Shown here: piece by piece, positions 18,368 through 27,637 of the stretch
Position numbering within the stretch: the first letter of the stretch is position 1
How the letters are laid out: every line of letters starts with the position of its first letter
Source: CAIXPS01 sp034430115
GTDB lineage: Bacteria > Chloroflexota > Anaerolineae > J036 > Brachytrichaceae
Length of the DNA: 64,000 nt
Reading direction: 5' to 3'
NCBI GenBank assembly: GCA_034430115.1
Contig: DAOUFG010000080.1
Span: forward strand, 1-64,000
Made by a program: the position numbers and the translations under genes
The notes under the pieces: model-generated
What the model was told of the DNA's origin: nothing
Databases searched by the model: none
Seen by the model: the letters and a program-made list of their open reading frames with translations, nothing else

Positions 18368-19351
18368 TCAGCCTTCGTCCTCTCGGTTCACACCGTCACG
18401 CCCCAACTCATCAAACCACGTCGTGGAGAACTTGACGTCTCCGTGCATCAAATCGAGTTCAGCCAGCGCCTCCTCGGCCGTCTCGGCAATTTCCTCATCA
18501 TCCGAAGCAGCGGCGTGCTCCAGCAGGTGGCGGGCTTCATCACCGCCGATTTGGCCTAATGCAATCAAAGCAGCCGTCGTGACGTCCATATCGGTATCAT
18601 CGATCAGCCTGCTTAGTTCGGCGATGGCCTCTGCCACTTCCAATTCGCCACACGCACGCGCAGCTTCGGCGCGCATGGCCGGCAAGACGCTGGTCAATTC
18701 CTTACGCACAAGGTTGCTGTATTGTTTGTCGTTGCTGCGACCCATAGCAAAGACGGCTGACACACGCAGAGCCATGTTCTCGGAAGCATACGCCTCACGG
18801 ATAAGGCGCTCCACCTCTTCGTTCGAGGTATAGGCCAGCGATTCCAATGCATGTTGATAGACCACGGATTCAGGCGTCGAGGTAAGGATGGCGCCCATCA
18901 ACGCCGAATAGGCTTGATCGCGCCGCGTGCGACTGATGCGCTCCATTTCGCCCAACAACAGGAACCGCCCCAGCGCCGTGGCGCTCGCCGCTCGAACCAG
19001 CGGCGAAGGGTCGCTGCGCAAGAGCACCACCAGCGGGTCGATCAGGCTGGGCGTTTCGTCTTCCCAAAGCCCCTCCACCGACGACAGGCGCACACCCTCA
19101 TCGACGTCGGTGAAGGCAAAGTGAAAGACGGGTGTGAAATCCAACGCCACATCCTCTTCGGCCATCTCGCGCATCTTCTCGGCAAGATAGGCACGGCGCG
19201 GCGCACTCAGGTGCGGCCAGGCCGACTGTAATTCGGCCAGTTGATCTGAATCCAGGTTGCTTAACGCGCGCAACTGGCGGGAGGTAGGGACCGCCTGTGC
19301 ATCAAGCGCGGCAAGCGCTTCTTCAAAACTGACTGTTGCTTTCTTTTTCAT
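18368..19351 (-). CDS. HEAT-repeat scaffold protein
   Basis: A 327-residue acidic all-helical protein. Repeats of about 30-38 residues are visible from residue 70 on (SLIDPLVVLLRSDPSPLVRAAS, NMALRVSAVFAMGRS, AMRAEAARACGEL, DMDVTTAALIALGQIG, EEIAETAEEALAEL). They match HEAT/PBS-lyase-type repeats used for protein binding. There is no catalytic motif or signal sequence, so it is probably cytoplasmic. Its ATG overlaps the stop of rseP (ATGA, 4 bp), so it is translationally coupled to the protease and may act with it. Confidence 0.8.
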   Translation of the reverse strand: MKKKATVSFEEALAALDAQAVPTSRQLRALSNLDSDQLAELQSAWPHLSAPRRAYLAEKMREMAEEDVALDFTPVFHFAFTDVDEGVRLSSVEGLWEDETPSLIDPLVVLLRSDPSPLVRAASATALGRFLLLGEMERISRTRRDQAYSALMGAILTSTPESVVYQHALESLAYTSNEEVERLIREAYASENMALRVSAVFAMGRSNDKQYSNLVRKELTSVLPAMRAEAARACGELEVAEAIAELSRLIDDTDMDVTTAALIALGQIGGDEARHLLEHAAASDDEEIAETAEEALAELDLMHGDVKFSTTWFDELGRDGVNREDEG

Positions 19352-20478
19352 GGCAAGGTGATAGGACGGATGATATCAAATACCACGATAACCGCCGAAA
19401 GCGCCAGCAAAAAAATCATGCCGATGCCATGCACCCATTGCTCACGCACCGGGTCCACTCGCCGGCCACGCACCCATTCGATCAAGATGAACAGGATGCG
19501 CCCGCCGTCGAGCGCGGGAATGGGCAACAGGTTGGTCAACCCAAGGATCAGGCTGAGCAACCCGGCAAAGCGAATGAAGGGGAATAACCCCTGCACGTCA
19601 TTTTCACGAATCAATTGCACGCCAATGCCGGTGATGCCAACGATGCCTGTTGGGCGCGCCTCTTCCAACGTCACACTGCCACGGATGAGTTGCAGCGGCA
19701 CTTCCACCATGCCGCGCATCACCACCACCGCGTCATCCAGCGCCATCGACATCGCCTGACTGGGTGAGTAATAAGTCCGCTCGGCCTTGGTCGTCACGAG
19801 CGAGAGCGTCACGCCCAGCGGTGCATCCGTGTTCGTGCCGGCCGGGATTGTGCCCTGCAATTGCACCTTTTGAGGCTGGCCATCGGCGCCGGTTCGCGAC
19901 ACCTCGGCGCTAAACGTTTTGCCGATGGAGTTCACCGCCTGTCGCTTGAGCGGTTCTATGCTCAGCTCTTCGGTGCTGTTCGGGTCGATATGTTGCGTCA
20001 TATCCACGCCATTGGCAGACAGCACCACATCCCCGGCCTGGAAGCCAACCTGTTCGGCGGCACTGCCGGCGCGCACATCCTTGATGATGTACTGCCCTTC
20101 GGTGACGTGCGTCGCAAACACCAGGTAGGCCACAAACAAGATCAGGATAGCCGCGATGAAGTTCATGCCGGGGCCGGCGAACAACGTAATGAAGCGCCAA
20201 CGTTTGGGTTGCGCGGCAAAGCTGTGCGGGTCACTGGGGTCTTCCTCGCCGGTCATGCGCACAAATGCGCCGATAGGCAACCAGTTCAACGTGTAGAGCG
20301 TATCCCCCCGCTTGGCCAACGTCACGGCGCGCGGTGGGAACCCCATGCCAAACTCTTCCACCCGAATTCCCGCGCGCTTGGCAGCCAGGAAATGCCCCAA
20401 CTCATGCACAAACATAAGTGGGCCGAGCAGAATGATGAATACCGGGATCCCGGTGATGAGCGAGCTTAGTAAATCCAT
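19348..20478 (-). CDS. rseP: Site-2 intramembrane metalloprotease, RseP/M50 family
   Basis: A 376-residue zinc protease that cuts membrane-bound substrates such as anti-sigma factors. The zinc site HELGH is at residues 25-29 in the first helix, and the second site NLLPIPALDGG lies in a C-terminal helix. One PDZ domain (about 130-215, VRAGSAAEQVGFQAGDVVLSANG) sits between membrane segments. Length is typical for single-PDZ Firmicute/Chloroflexi forms. It overlaps the HEAT-repeat gene downstream by 4 bp, and a GNAT gene lies upstream on the same strand 2 bp away. No dxr or cdsA neighbour is present, unlike the arrangement in many bacteria. Confidence 0.95.
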   Translation of the reverse strand: MDLLSSLITGIPVFIILLGPLMFVHELGHFLAAKRAGIRVEEFGMGFPPRAVTLAKRGDTLYTLNWLPIGAFVRMTGEEDPSDPHSFAAQPKRWRFITLFAGPGMNFIAAILILFVAYLVFATHVTEGQYIIKDVRAGSAAEQVGFQAGDVVLSANGVDMTQHIDPNSTEELSIEPLKRQAVNSIGKTFSAEVSRTGADGQPQKVQLQGTIPAGTNTDAPLGVTLSLVTTKAERTYYSPSQAMSMALDDAVVVMRGMVEVPLQLIRGSVTLEEARPTGIVGITGIGVQLIRENDVQGLFPFIRFAGLLSLILGLTNLLPIPALDGGRILFILIEWVRGRRVDPVREQWVHGIGMIFLLALSAVIVVFDIIRPITLP

Positions 20479-20479
20479 A

Positions 20480-21250
20480 TCAGAGTCGAGTCATTATATC
20501 GAGACTGGCTGAGAGTCTGGTGAGCGTATAACAGGCGCGATTGCCGGTCACGTCGAAACCCGTCACAGCATAGCCCTGCTTAAAAGCCTGCTCGAATTGC
20601 ATGCGCGTGCGCATGCGCCATGCCTTGCCCAGGTTCAAATCGCGCCGCTTGATGGCCTGGAAGTCCACCGGCGTCTCAATCTCCATGCGTGGGCTATCGG
20701 GGGCAAACTGCGGGCGCGGGTCGGCCAGCCACCACTCCACCTCAAATCGGTCGGTGGCAATGCCGGCGTTCAGGTTGTCGGCCATGTCGCCATAGACGTT
20801 ACGCTCATACAACCGGCAGATGCACCCCAACTTGCGGATGTTGAGCGACGCGTTACGCGCCTCCAGCGGATCGTAGGTCCAGGTAATCAGGTTGATCCCC
20901 TGCGCCAGCACGGCATCGCGTTGCGCCAGTTTCATGGCCGCGCCTATGCCGCGCCCGCGCCATTGCTCCGCCACGGCGGCCATGTGTGAATAATGGCTTA
21001 GCCCATTGCGCGCCTCAGGAATATTCACCGGCGCGACGAAGCTGAGCACGAAGCCGATCATTTGCCCCGTGCGCGCTTCAAACGCGCCCAACGCCACGCC
21101 GCCGTGGAGTTGCACGGCCACCGTCATGTTCACCGGCACGGCAAACGGCTCGCCCCAGACCTGGTTCTGCATTGCCTGGCACGCTTCGTGATCCTGGATC
21201 GATTCAAATGGACGAATGATGTAATTAGTTGACGCCGCTATCGGTTTCAT
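20480..21250 (-). CDS. GNAT-family acetyltransferase (COG3375-like)
   Basis: A 256-residue protein. The N-terminal half is a GNAT fold with the acetyl-CoA loop, VAEQWRGRGIGAAMKLAQR (Q/RxxGxG/A) at about residues 94-112. The following ITWTYDPLEARNASLNIRKLG and YGDMADNLNAGIATDRFEVEWWL are characteristic of a conserved family of predicted acetyltransferases of unknown substrate. The C-terminal 60 residues are a family-specific extension. It lies 2 bp upstream of rseP, so it is probably cotranscribed. Confidence 0.85.
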   Translation of the reverse strand: MKPIAASTNYIIRPFESIQDHEACQAMQNQVWGEPFAVPVNMTVAVQLHGGVALGAFEARTGQMIGFVLSFVAPVNIPEARNGLSHYSHMAAVAEQWRGRGIGAAMKLAQRDAVLAQGINLITWTYDPLEARNASLNIRKLGCICRLYERNVYGDMADNLNAGIATDRFEVEWWLADPRPQFAPDSPRMEIETPVDFQAIKRRDLNLGKAWRMRTRMQFEQAFKQGYAVTGFDVTGNRACYTLTRLSASLDIMTRL

Positions 21251-21363
21251 CTCAGATTTAAGTCACTCGCTTCGAACAGAAGATTCGACGTAACCATTAT
21301 CGTCAAAAATCCACGAAAACCGGCCAAAGAAGCCCCAGTTCCGCGCCAGTTGGGTTTTCGGCG

Positions 21364-21395
21364 TCGAAAATCGCAAATCAGAAATCTGAAATCGG
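21364..21395 (-). repeat. GATT-phrase repeat supplying the 3' end of miaB
   Basis: On the minus strand the run reads CCGATTTCAGATTTCTGATTTGCG and onward. The last codons and TGA stop of miaB are inside it (Ile-Ser-Asp-Phe-stop). It is the same phrase as at 2554-2593. Confidence 0.65.
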
Positions 21396-22778
21396 CACGC
21401 CCTGCATACTCCACGCGCCGGTCTGCTGGATCGCGACGCGCGCCAATTGAGCGTGCCAATCACGCGAAGAATCTTCGAAGAACACCAACTTGTTATTGGG
21501 CGTTCGCCCGCGCCATTTGCCTTTGTGCCGGCCTTCCACCAGCACTTCCACCGGCTGCCCCAGGTAGCGCGCATTGATTTGCGCGGTGAGGCGCTCGTGC
21601 TGCGCTTCAAGGGCGCGGAAGCGACGCTCCTTCTCCTCGGGCGGCACATCGTCGGTCAGGTTGCGCGTGGCGAAGGTGTTGGGGCGCATGGAATACTGGG
21701 CGATGTGAATCACGTCCAGCTTCAATTCCTCAAGCAAGTCCAGCGTATGCGTAAATTGCTGTTCCGTCTCGCCGCAAAAGCCCACGATGATATCGGTGGC
21801 GATGCCCGCGCCGGGCAGCCTGGCGCGGATGCGCTCGATGAGCGCGCGATAGTCGTCTACGCTATACCCGCGCCGCATGCGACCGAGCACCTCGTCGTCA
21901 CCCGCCTGGACGGGCACCTCGATGTGCGGCATCACCTTTGGGAACTCACGCACGGCGTCCAAAAGTTCATCCGTCATCCAGTTGGGGTGCGAGGTCAGGA
22001 AGCGAATCCGTTGCAGGCCATCGATCTCGCTCAACTGCCTGAACAGGTCCACCAGCGGCGTGCGAAGCGGGATGGCCTGGGAAGGCCGGCCCGAGGCTGC
22101 ACCGGGGTTATAGCTGCGGATGGCATATTCGCTGCCCAGCAGATCATAACCATAACGATCCACAATTTGCCCCAAGAGTGTCACTTCGCGCACGCCCTGC
22201 CGCGCCAGCGCTTGCACGTCGGCCACGATTTCGCCCACGGGCCGGCTGCGTTCCACGCCGCGCCGGAAGGGGATGACGCAGAAGGTGCACGCGTGCGAGC
22301 AACCATACACAATCGGCACGTTGGCCGTCACGCGCGTGCCACGTTCGCCGGCCGGCAAGACGAACGGCAGGCCACCGTCTTGCATCTCAAAGCGCGACGC
22401 CGTTTCCACCTCCGCCAGGCGCTTGCCTTCGCGCTGCAACAACAGGTCCACCATCAGATGCGGGTCGCTGGGGGGCATAAAAACATCCACGAACGGGAAC
22501 GCCTTTTGCAAGGGCGAATTGCCGCGCACGCCCACCAGGCAACCCATCACGCCGATCACGACATCCGGGTTATGCCATTTAAGCGGTTTGAGGGTCTGGA
22601 TGTAGCTATAGGCCTTGTCCTCGGCGCTTTGGCGCACCACGCAGGTATTCAGCACCAGCACGTCTGCGTCCTCGCGCGATTCTGCGGCGCTCAGGCCCAA
22701 CTTTTCCAATTCCGAGGCCAGCCGCTGCGAGTCTGCTTCGTTCATCTGGCAGCCAAAGGTCGAGATGTGATACTTCAT
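21378..22778 (-). CDS. miaB: tRNA-2-methylthio-N6-dimethylallyladenosine synthase
   Basis: A 466-residue radical-SAM methylthiotransferase that adds a methylthio group to modified A37 in tRNA. The UPF0004 domain carries its cluster cysteines at C10, C46 and C80. The radical-SAM CxxxCxxC is C160, C164 and C167 (YGCSHACTFCVIPFRRGVE). A C-terminal TRAM domain ends near the stop. The usual LLGQNVNSY motif is LLGQIVDRYGYDL here, so two Asn positions differ. Length is typical. The stop codon lies inside a GATT-phrase repeat, so the last residues are probably not ancestral. A GNAT gene follows after about 127 bp. Confidence 0.92.
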   Translation of the reverse strand: MKYHISTFGCQMNEADSQRLASELEKLGLSAAESREDADVLVLNTCVVRQSAEDKAYSYIQTLKPLKWHNPDVVIGVMGCLVGVRGNSPLQKAFPFVDVFMPPSDPHLMVDLLLQREGKRLAEVETASRFEMQDGGLPFVLPAGERGTRVTANVPIVYGCSHACTFCVIPFRRGVERSRPVGEIVADVQALARQGVREVTLLGQIVDRYGYDLLGSEYAIRSYNPGAASGRPSQAIPLRTPLVDLFRQLSEIDGLQRIRFLTSHPNWMTDELLDAVREFPKVMPHIEVPVQAGDDEVLGRMRRGYSVDDYRALIERIRARLPGAGIATDIIVGFCGETEQQFTHTLDLLEELKLDVIHIAQYSMRPNTFATRNLTDDVPPEEKERRFRALEAQHERLTAQINARYLGQPVEVLVEGRHKGKWRGRTPNNKLVFFEDSSRDWHAQLARVAIQQTGAWSMQGVPISDF

Positions 22779-22809
22779 GCGAAATGCCCCAGCCTTTTAA
22801 ACACAATCA

Positions 22810-22884
22810 ACCACAGGTGAACACAGATAAACACGGCTACAAACCTATCCGCTTATCTGCATTCATCTGTATTTATCTGCGGCT
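22810..22884. repeat. ACAGATAAACACGG/TTTATCTGCGG inverted phrase repeat
   Basis: Left: GTGAACACAGATAAACACGG. Right: TTATCTGCATTCATCTGTAT then TTATCTGCGG. It lies between miaB and the upstream methyltransferase gene. The methyltransferase stop TAG runs straight into a further ATTTTAGATTG tail. It is the same class as 10581-10678. Confidence 0.7.
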
Positions 22885-22901
22885 AAAAAACAATCTAAAA
22901 T

Positions 22902-23675
22902 CTACTCACCCTTCCGGCCAACAATCACCAACAGCGGCCAATCGAAGGTCAGCCGTCCATCCACCTGGCGCGGTTTCAACCAATCCTGCATCCCCTGCGA
23001 ACCACTCAACAGGCGCGTCCGCAATTGCTCGGCTGTCTGGGCCGTCACACCGGCCCGCCGCATGTGATCGTCAAAATCCAGCGCCATCAGGTGCTTGCTC
23101 AGATGCACGTTATCGAGGTTCGCCGCACAAAACAGGCTGCTCCAACCGTTGATCGTCAACAGCGCCACGTGCGAAGGATCGCGCGCAATCTCCCAGGCGT
23201 TGATCTCGTCCGCCGCCGCGCGCTCGCTTGGGGCAATCCCGTCGATCACCGCCACGATGCCACCGAGCTTGCACACGCGCGACATCTCGCGCACCGCCCG
23301 GCCGGGGTCGCCGAAGTGGTGTGCCGCGATGCGGCAAGTCACCAGGTCAAAATGTGCGTCGGGGTAGTGTAGCGCCTCCGCATCCGCCTGCTCGAACCGG
23401 ATGTTGCGCAGGCCCCGCTCCTGGGCCACGCATTCCGCTGCGCGCAGCATCGGCTCGGTGATGTCGGTCGCGATGACGCGCTTCACGAGGGGCGCAAAGG
23501 CGAAGGCGCAATGCCCACCGCCCGTTGCCACGTCCAACATTTCCCAGCCGGGCTGGGGGTGGACCACCTGGATCATCTCGGTCAGGCTTTCGCTCTGGGC
23601 AAATACGGCGCTACGCGCATAACTCTCGGCGTTGGCGCCAAACTGCGTCTGTACGGTTTGTTTCTGCTCACTCAC
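22902..23675 (-). CDS. Class I SAM-dependent methyltransferase (UbiE/type-11 fold)
   Basis: A 257-residue protein with the Rossmann methyltransferase motifs: motif I MLDVATGGGHCAFAFA (about residues 47-62), the acidic end of strand 2 VIATDITEPML, motif II FEQADAEALHYPDAHFD, and motif III FDLVTCRIAAHHFGD. It is most like UbiE/COQ5 and type-11 small-molecule methyltransferases. The substrate is unknown and no biosynthetic partner is adjacent. A 110-bp gap separates it from the divergent accC gene. Confidence 0.85.
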   Translation of the reverse strand: MSEQKQTVQTQFGANAESYARSAVFAQSESLTEMIQVVHPQPGWEMLDVATGGGHCAFAFAPLVKRVIATDITEPMLRAAECVAQERGLRNIRFEQADAEALHYPDAHFDLVTCRIAAHHFGDPGRAVREMSRVCKLGGIVAVIDGIAPSERAAADEINAWEIARDPSHVALLTINGWSSLFCAANLDNVHLSKHLMALDFDDHMRRAGVTAQTAEQLRTRLLSGSQGMQDWLKPRQVDGRLTFDWPLLVIVGRKGE

Positions 23676-23785
23676 TTTAAATCATCTCTCTATGCGAGAT
23701 AAAAGATTCTACTCGAAGTGATCGCCCATACAATCATGGCATACTTGATCCAACTGTAGATGGTCTGATAATTGGAGTTACGTGA

Positions 23786-25270
23786 ATGTTTAAGAAGATA
23801 CTAGTCGCAAATCGCGGTGAAATCGCTTTGCGCATCCTGCGCGCCTGTCGTGAACTGGGTATCGATACCGTTGCGGTCTACTCGGATGTGGATCGCAACT
23901 CGTTACACGTGCGGCTGGCCGACGAAGCTTACCCAATCGGCGCTGCACCGGCACGCGACTCGTACCTGCGCATGGATAAGATCCTCGACGTCGCCCGGAA
24001 GTCCGGCGCGGATGCTATCCACCCCGGTTATGGTTTCCTGGCCGAGCGCGAAGACTTCGCCCAGTGTTGCGCGGACGAAAATATCGCCTTTATCGGGCCA
24101 TCGCCACACGCCATCGCCAAAATGGGCGATAAGGCCGTGGCACGCACCACGGTTCAGCGCGCCGGCGTGGCCGTCATCCCCGGCACCGAAGGCGAAGCGA
24201 ACCTATCGGATGAGGAATTGCTCAACGTCGCGCCGAAGATCGGCTTCCCCTTGCTCATCAAAGCCAGCGCCGGTGGCGGCGGCAAAGGCCAACGCGAGGT
24301 GCGCAATATTGAGGATATGGCAGCATTGCTGGCAAGCGCCCGGCGCGAAGCCGAATCGTCGTTCGGCGACGGGGCTGTCTACCTGGAGAGGCTGGTGGAG
24401 GGTGCGCGCCACATCGAGTTTCAATTGTTGGGCGACGAATATGGAAACATCATCCACCTCGGCGAGCGCGAATGCAGCTTGCAGCGACGCCGCCAGAAGC
24501 TGGTGGAAGAGAGCCCTTCCCCGGCGATGAACGAAACCTTGCGCGCCAAAATGGGCGAAATGGCCGTGCGCGCCGCGCAGGCGATCAACTACACGAACGC
24601 AGGCACCATCGAATACTTGTTAGACCGCCAAAACAACTTCTACTTCATGGAGATGAACACGCGTCTGCAAGTGGAGCACCCGATCACCGAGCGCGTGACG
24701 GGCATCGACATCGTGAAAGAGCAGATCCGCATCGCGCGCGGGCGCAAGCTACGCTACAGCCAGGCCGACCTGGCGCAAAGGGGCTGGGCGATCGAGTGCC
24801 GCATCAACGCGGAAGACCCCTTCGCGAACTTCATGCCCAGCACCGGTGTCATCACGCGCATCAACTTCCCCACCGGCCCAGGCGTACGCGTGGACACGGG
24901 CGTGTACGAAGGCTTTGAGGTGACGCCTTTCTACGATTCGATGATCGCCAAGCTGATTTGCTGGGGTGATTCGCGTGCCGAGGCCGTGCTGCGCATGCGC
25001 CGTGCGCTATCGGAATTTCGCATCTTGGGGGTGAAGACCAACATCCCCTTCCACGTCAAGCTATTAGAAAGCACGCGTTTCCAGGCTGGCTCGTTCGACA
25101 CACGCTTCGTGGAAGACCGCTTTGCGCTGGAAGAAATGGAGCCGCCCCATCCTGATATGGCCGCCATCGCGGCTACCATGGTGGCACATCAGCATGGCCA
25201 ACAAACGGCCAGCCACATCGACAGAAATGAACGCCGGACGATGCTCCGGTGGAAATGGAGTGTATGGTGA
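23786..25270 (+). CDS. accC: Biotin carboxylase (acetyl-CoA carboxylase subunit)
   Basis: A 494-residue ATP-grasp enzyme that carboxylates biotin on a carrier protein. N-domain: FKKILVANRGEIALRILRACRELGI. ATP-grasp loop: KASAGGGGKGQREV. Catalytic region: EMNTRLQVEHPITE then GWAIECRINAEDP. The last ~35 residues extend past the usual 450-residue end. GGAG precedes the ATG at 23786. No accB or carboxyltransferase gene is adjacent, so the carrier is encoded elsewhere. Its stop overlaps the next gene by 7 bp. Confidence 0.95.
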   Translation: MFKKILVANRGEIALRILRACRELGIDTVAVYSDVDRNSLHVRLADEAYPIGAAPARDSYLRMDKILDVARKSGADAIHPGYGFLAEREDFAQCCADENIAFIGPSPHAIAKMGDKAVARTTVQRAGVAVIPGTEGEANLSDEELLNVAPKIGFPLLIKASAGGGGKGQREVRNIEDMAALLASARREAESSFGDGAVYLERLVEGARHIEFQLLGDEYGNIIHLGERECSLQRRRQKLVEESPSPAMNETLRAKMGEMAVRAAQAINYTNAGTIEYLLDRQNNFYFMEMNTRLQVEHPITERVTGIDIVKEQIRIARGRKLRYSQADLAQRGWAIECRINAEDPFANFMPSTGVITRINFPTGPGVRVDTGVYEGFEVTPFYDSMIAKLICWGDSRAEAVLRMRRALSEFRILGVKTNIPFHVKLLESTRFQAGSFDTRFVEDRFALEEMEPPHPDMAAIAATMVAHQHGQQTASHIDRNERRTMLRWKWSVW

Positions 25271-26532
25271 AGTATTCGCCCCAAAGGCTGGCATGGCTCA
25301 TCATGCTGGCCTCCATCCTGACCTGCTGTGCACTGGCGGTCGGCGTGCCCGCCGCGGGAATGTCGTTTATCAATAGTTCCACCTATGTAGCGCCGATTGG
25401 CGTGAAATTGCAGGCGGGGCGAACGTTTACGTTTTCACCTCCCGCTACCGAGGCCGACGCGCGCGTCGTGGACCAATCGGGGCGCACCCTCGAGGAAGGC
25501 AGCACGATTGTGGTCGATAGCAGCCTCCCCTCGCAGGCTTTCCTCAGCATCAGCGAGGCGGATGGCATCACCGACACGCTGATGACGATGCAACTCTACT
25601 CCGGCGCACGCGTAAGAATCGAACGCGCGCGCGTGCCGCGTTTCGACATCGCCACCGCCCCAATCGAGATCGACATCACCCTCCTGGACGGGCGGGTGCA
25701 GATCCAGAACACCCAACCGGCGGACAAGCGCCCCCTGCAACTGACGGTGACGAGCGACCAGATGACGGCAGTATTGCCGTTGGGCGAATATTCGTTCGAG
25801 GTCACAACCGACGAAACCAGCGTGTTTGTGCGCAAGGGCATCGCGCAAATTACCTCGGCGAACAAGACCGAAACCTTCAATATCGATGCAAACCAGCGCA
25901 CCGTCGTGCACAAGGGCGAAAAGATCGTCCCGGGCGCACCACCGCGCGACCTGATCCGCGACGGCCATTTTCAGCAGCCCATCGGGCAAGATTGGATTCC
26001 CTCATCAGAGGTGTATGTGCCCGGCGACGTCACGGGCACCGTCGAATTAGTCGGATCGGGCGAGAACACTGCGCTGCTGCTAGACCGACCCGGCCTCGGG
26101 TTGAACTGGGGCCGCACGGGCGTAAAACAGATCATCAACGCAAATGTCAGCGGGCGCAGTTCGTTGCAATTGCAGTTGAACTTCACCATCCTGTTCCAGG
26201 AATTGAAAGTCTGCGGCAGCCAGGGCAGCGAATGCCCGCTCATGGTGAGGATCAACTACACCACCAAAGACGGGAGCATTGAAGAATGGACGCAGGGGTT
26301 CTATGCCGACGGCACCCCTCAGATGCCCGACCTGCCCGACTTCATCGTGCAGGCGGCTGAACCACACACCAAACATATCGCGGTGCGGCTTGGGAGTGCT
26401 GAACCGTACGAGTCTCCTAACTTGATGGACACGTTGCAAGACGTCCAGAACATCAACTGGATTCAGCTCTACGCCGAAGGGCACGGCCTGGAAACACAAA
26501 TCAACTCGGTGCAGTTGCTCGTGCTGGACTAG
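25264..26532 (+). CDS. Membrane-anchored extracytoplasmic protein of unknown function
   Basis: A 422-residue protein overlapping accC by 7 bp. ATG 25264 is used (GGAG three bases upstream); ATGs at 25249 and 25255 are also possible. A signal anchor (about residues 8-34) precedes a beta-rich outer part. A middle segment (MTAVLPLGEYSFEVTTDETSVFVRKGIAQI) resembles a FecR-type beta domain. The C-terminal half (DGHFQQPIGQDWIPSSE and onward) looks like a carbohydrate-binding-type jelly roll. This is weak homology-style inference. The neighbourhood gives no clear function. Confidence 0.65.
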   Translation: MVKYSPQRLAWLIMLASILTCCALAVGVPAAGMSFINSSTYVAPIGVKLQAGRTFTFSPPATEADARVVDQSGRTLEEGSTIVVDSSLPSQAFLSISEADGITDTLMTMQLYSGARVRIERARVPRFDIATAPIEIDITLLDGRVQIQNTQPADKRPLQLTVTSDQMTAVLPLGEYSFEVTTDETSVFVRKGIAQITSANKTETFNIDANQRTVVHKGEKIVPGAPPRDLIRDGHFQQPIGQDWIPSSEVYVPGDVTGTVELVGSGENTALLLDRPGLGLNWGRTGVKQIINANVSGRSSLQLQLNFTILFQELKVCGSQGSECPLMVRINYTTKDGSIEEWTQGFYADGTPQMPDLPDFIVQAAEPHTKHIAVRLGSAEPYESPNLMDTLQDVQNINWIQLYAEGHGLETQINSVQLLVLD

Positions 26533-26606
26533 CGCGGTATGCAAGTGACTAAAGGGACGGCAAGCTGACAATGATCAGCACGAGTTCGCCAAGATTCGCG
26601 GGCGGT

Positions 26607-27584
26607 CTACTGGTCGCGCATCAAGTCCACGCCCAGTTCGGGTTGCAGTTCCAGTTGGCCTTTGTAGAGCGCCAGTTCGCCCTGGGCGATCAGCACATCG
26701 TCCACCTGCAACGTCTGCGAGAATGGCACCTCAAACCACGTGTCGAACATCGCCAGCGTGAGGGCATTCCCTCGCTCATCTTTCAGATCGAGCAACATGC
26801 CGCCATTTACCGGCTGCAACCTATCCACCCGGCCACGCACGCTCACCCATTGGCCGGCCATGTTTTTGCTCAGTGCGTCGAAGGGGCGCAGCGCCAGCGA
26901 CGGTGACGCGCCCGGCTCAATATCCTGGGCGCGGGCTGGCAACACCTCGCGCTCACCGCGATATTCGCCCACCCCGCCCGTCACGTGCACCCAATCTCCC
27001 ACTTGTAGAACGGGCAAAGCGCCAAACGTGCCCGGGAGGTCCAGCGGCAACAACATCTGCGCCTGCGCGTCACCACTGCGCAGCGTCACGCGCCGCAGCG
27101 CGGGGGTGATATCGCGCACCTGACGAACCTGGGCCGTCAGGCTGGCCCGCGCGCCGATGGGCAAGGCATCCAGCGCCGCAAGTTCGATCGACATCGGTTC
27201 GGCTGGCACAATCTCCAGCCCTTCGGGTGCTTGCAGCGTGAGCGTAGCATCATCGTCTCGCACGCGCAAGGAGCCTTCCACGGCCACCCGGTCTCCTGGC
27301 ATAGGAAGGCGCCCTTGCGCCAACAATGCGTTTACGGTGGCCCGATAGGCCAATACGCGCATCTGGCCGGTGTCGTCCTGAATGGTGAACGAAAGATAAT
27401 CGCCGGCGGAGGAAAGAGAGGGATAACCGGGGATCACCCCGGCGATGCGCACGTAGGCGAAATTCATCGCCGGAGTGATCGAAGAGATTTCGATCAATGG
27501 TCGCGCGGTTGACCGCACGGCGACCAGGAGCGCCAATACACCTGCAATGGCAAGCGCCAGGACGAGCCCCTTCAGAATACGCAT
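26607..27584 (-). CDS. Membrane-anchored protein with tandem OB-fold domains
   Basis: A 325-residue protein. A single N-terminal membrane segment (about residues 6-24) is followed by three beta-barrel units of about 90 residues: YVRIAGVIPGYP-FTIQDDTGQMRVLAY, ASLTAQVRQVRD-VTLRSGDAQAQMLLP and VSVRGRVDRLQPVNGGMLLDLKDERGN. Each has the OB pattern of a strand followed by DDTG or DERG, as in tRNA_anti-like nucleic-acid-binding domains. Placement outside the membrane makes nucleic acid binding unsure. ATG 27584 is used; a TTG two codons upstream is also open. It is downstream of the Trm112-like gene on the same strand. Confidence 0.7.
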   Translation of the reverse strand: MRILKGLVLALAIAGVLALLVAVRSTARPLIEISSITPAMNFAYVRIAGVIPGYPSLSSAGDYLSFTIQDDTGQMRVLAYRATVNALLAQGRLPMPGDRVAVEGSLRVRDDDATLTLQAPEGLEIVPAEPMSIELAALDALPIGARASLTAQVRQVRDITPALRRVTLRSGDAQAQMLLPLDLPGTFGALPVLQVGDWVHVTGGVGEYRGEREVLPARAQDIEPGASPSLALRPFDALSKNMAGQWVSVRGRVDRLQPVNGGMLLDLKDERGNALTLAMFDTWFEVPFSQTLQVDDVLIAQGELALYKGQLELQPELGVDLMRDQ

Positions 27585-27637
27585 TTGCAAGCCCCGACCC
27601 CCAAGCGGGTGCTGCTGCGTCTACGACGTAACGCGAC

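Noticed and set aside
21447..22820. A long open frame (457 codons) antisense to miaB
   Set aside because: It mirrors the codon pattern of miaB in high-GC DNA, has no recognisable domain, and its protein is His/Arg/Gln-rich as expected for an antisense frame.
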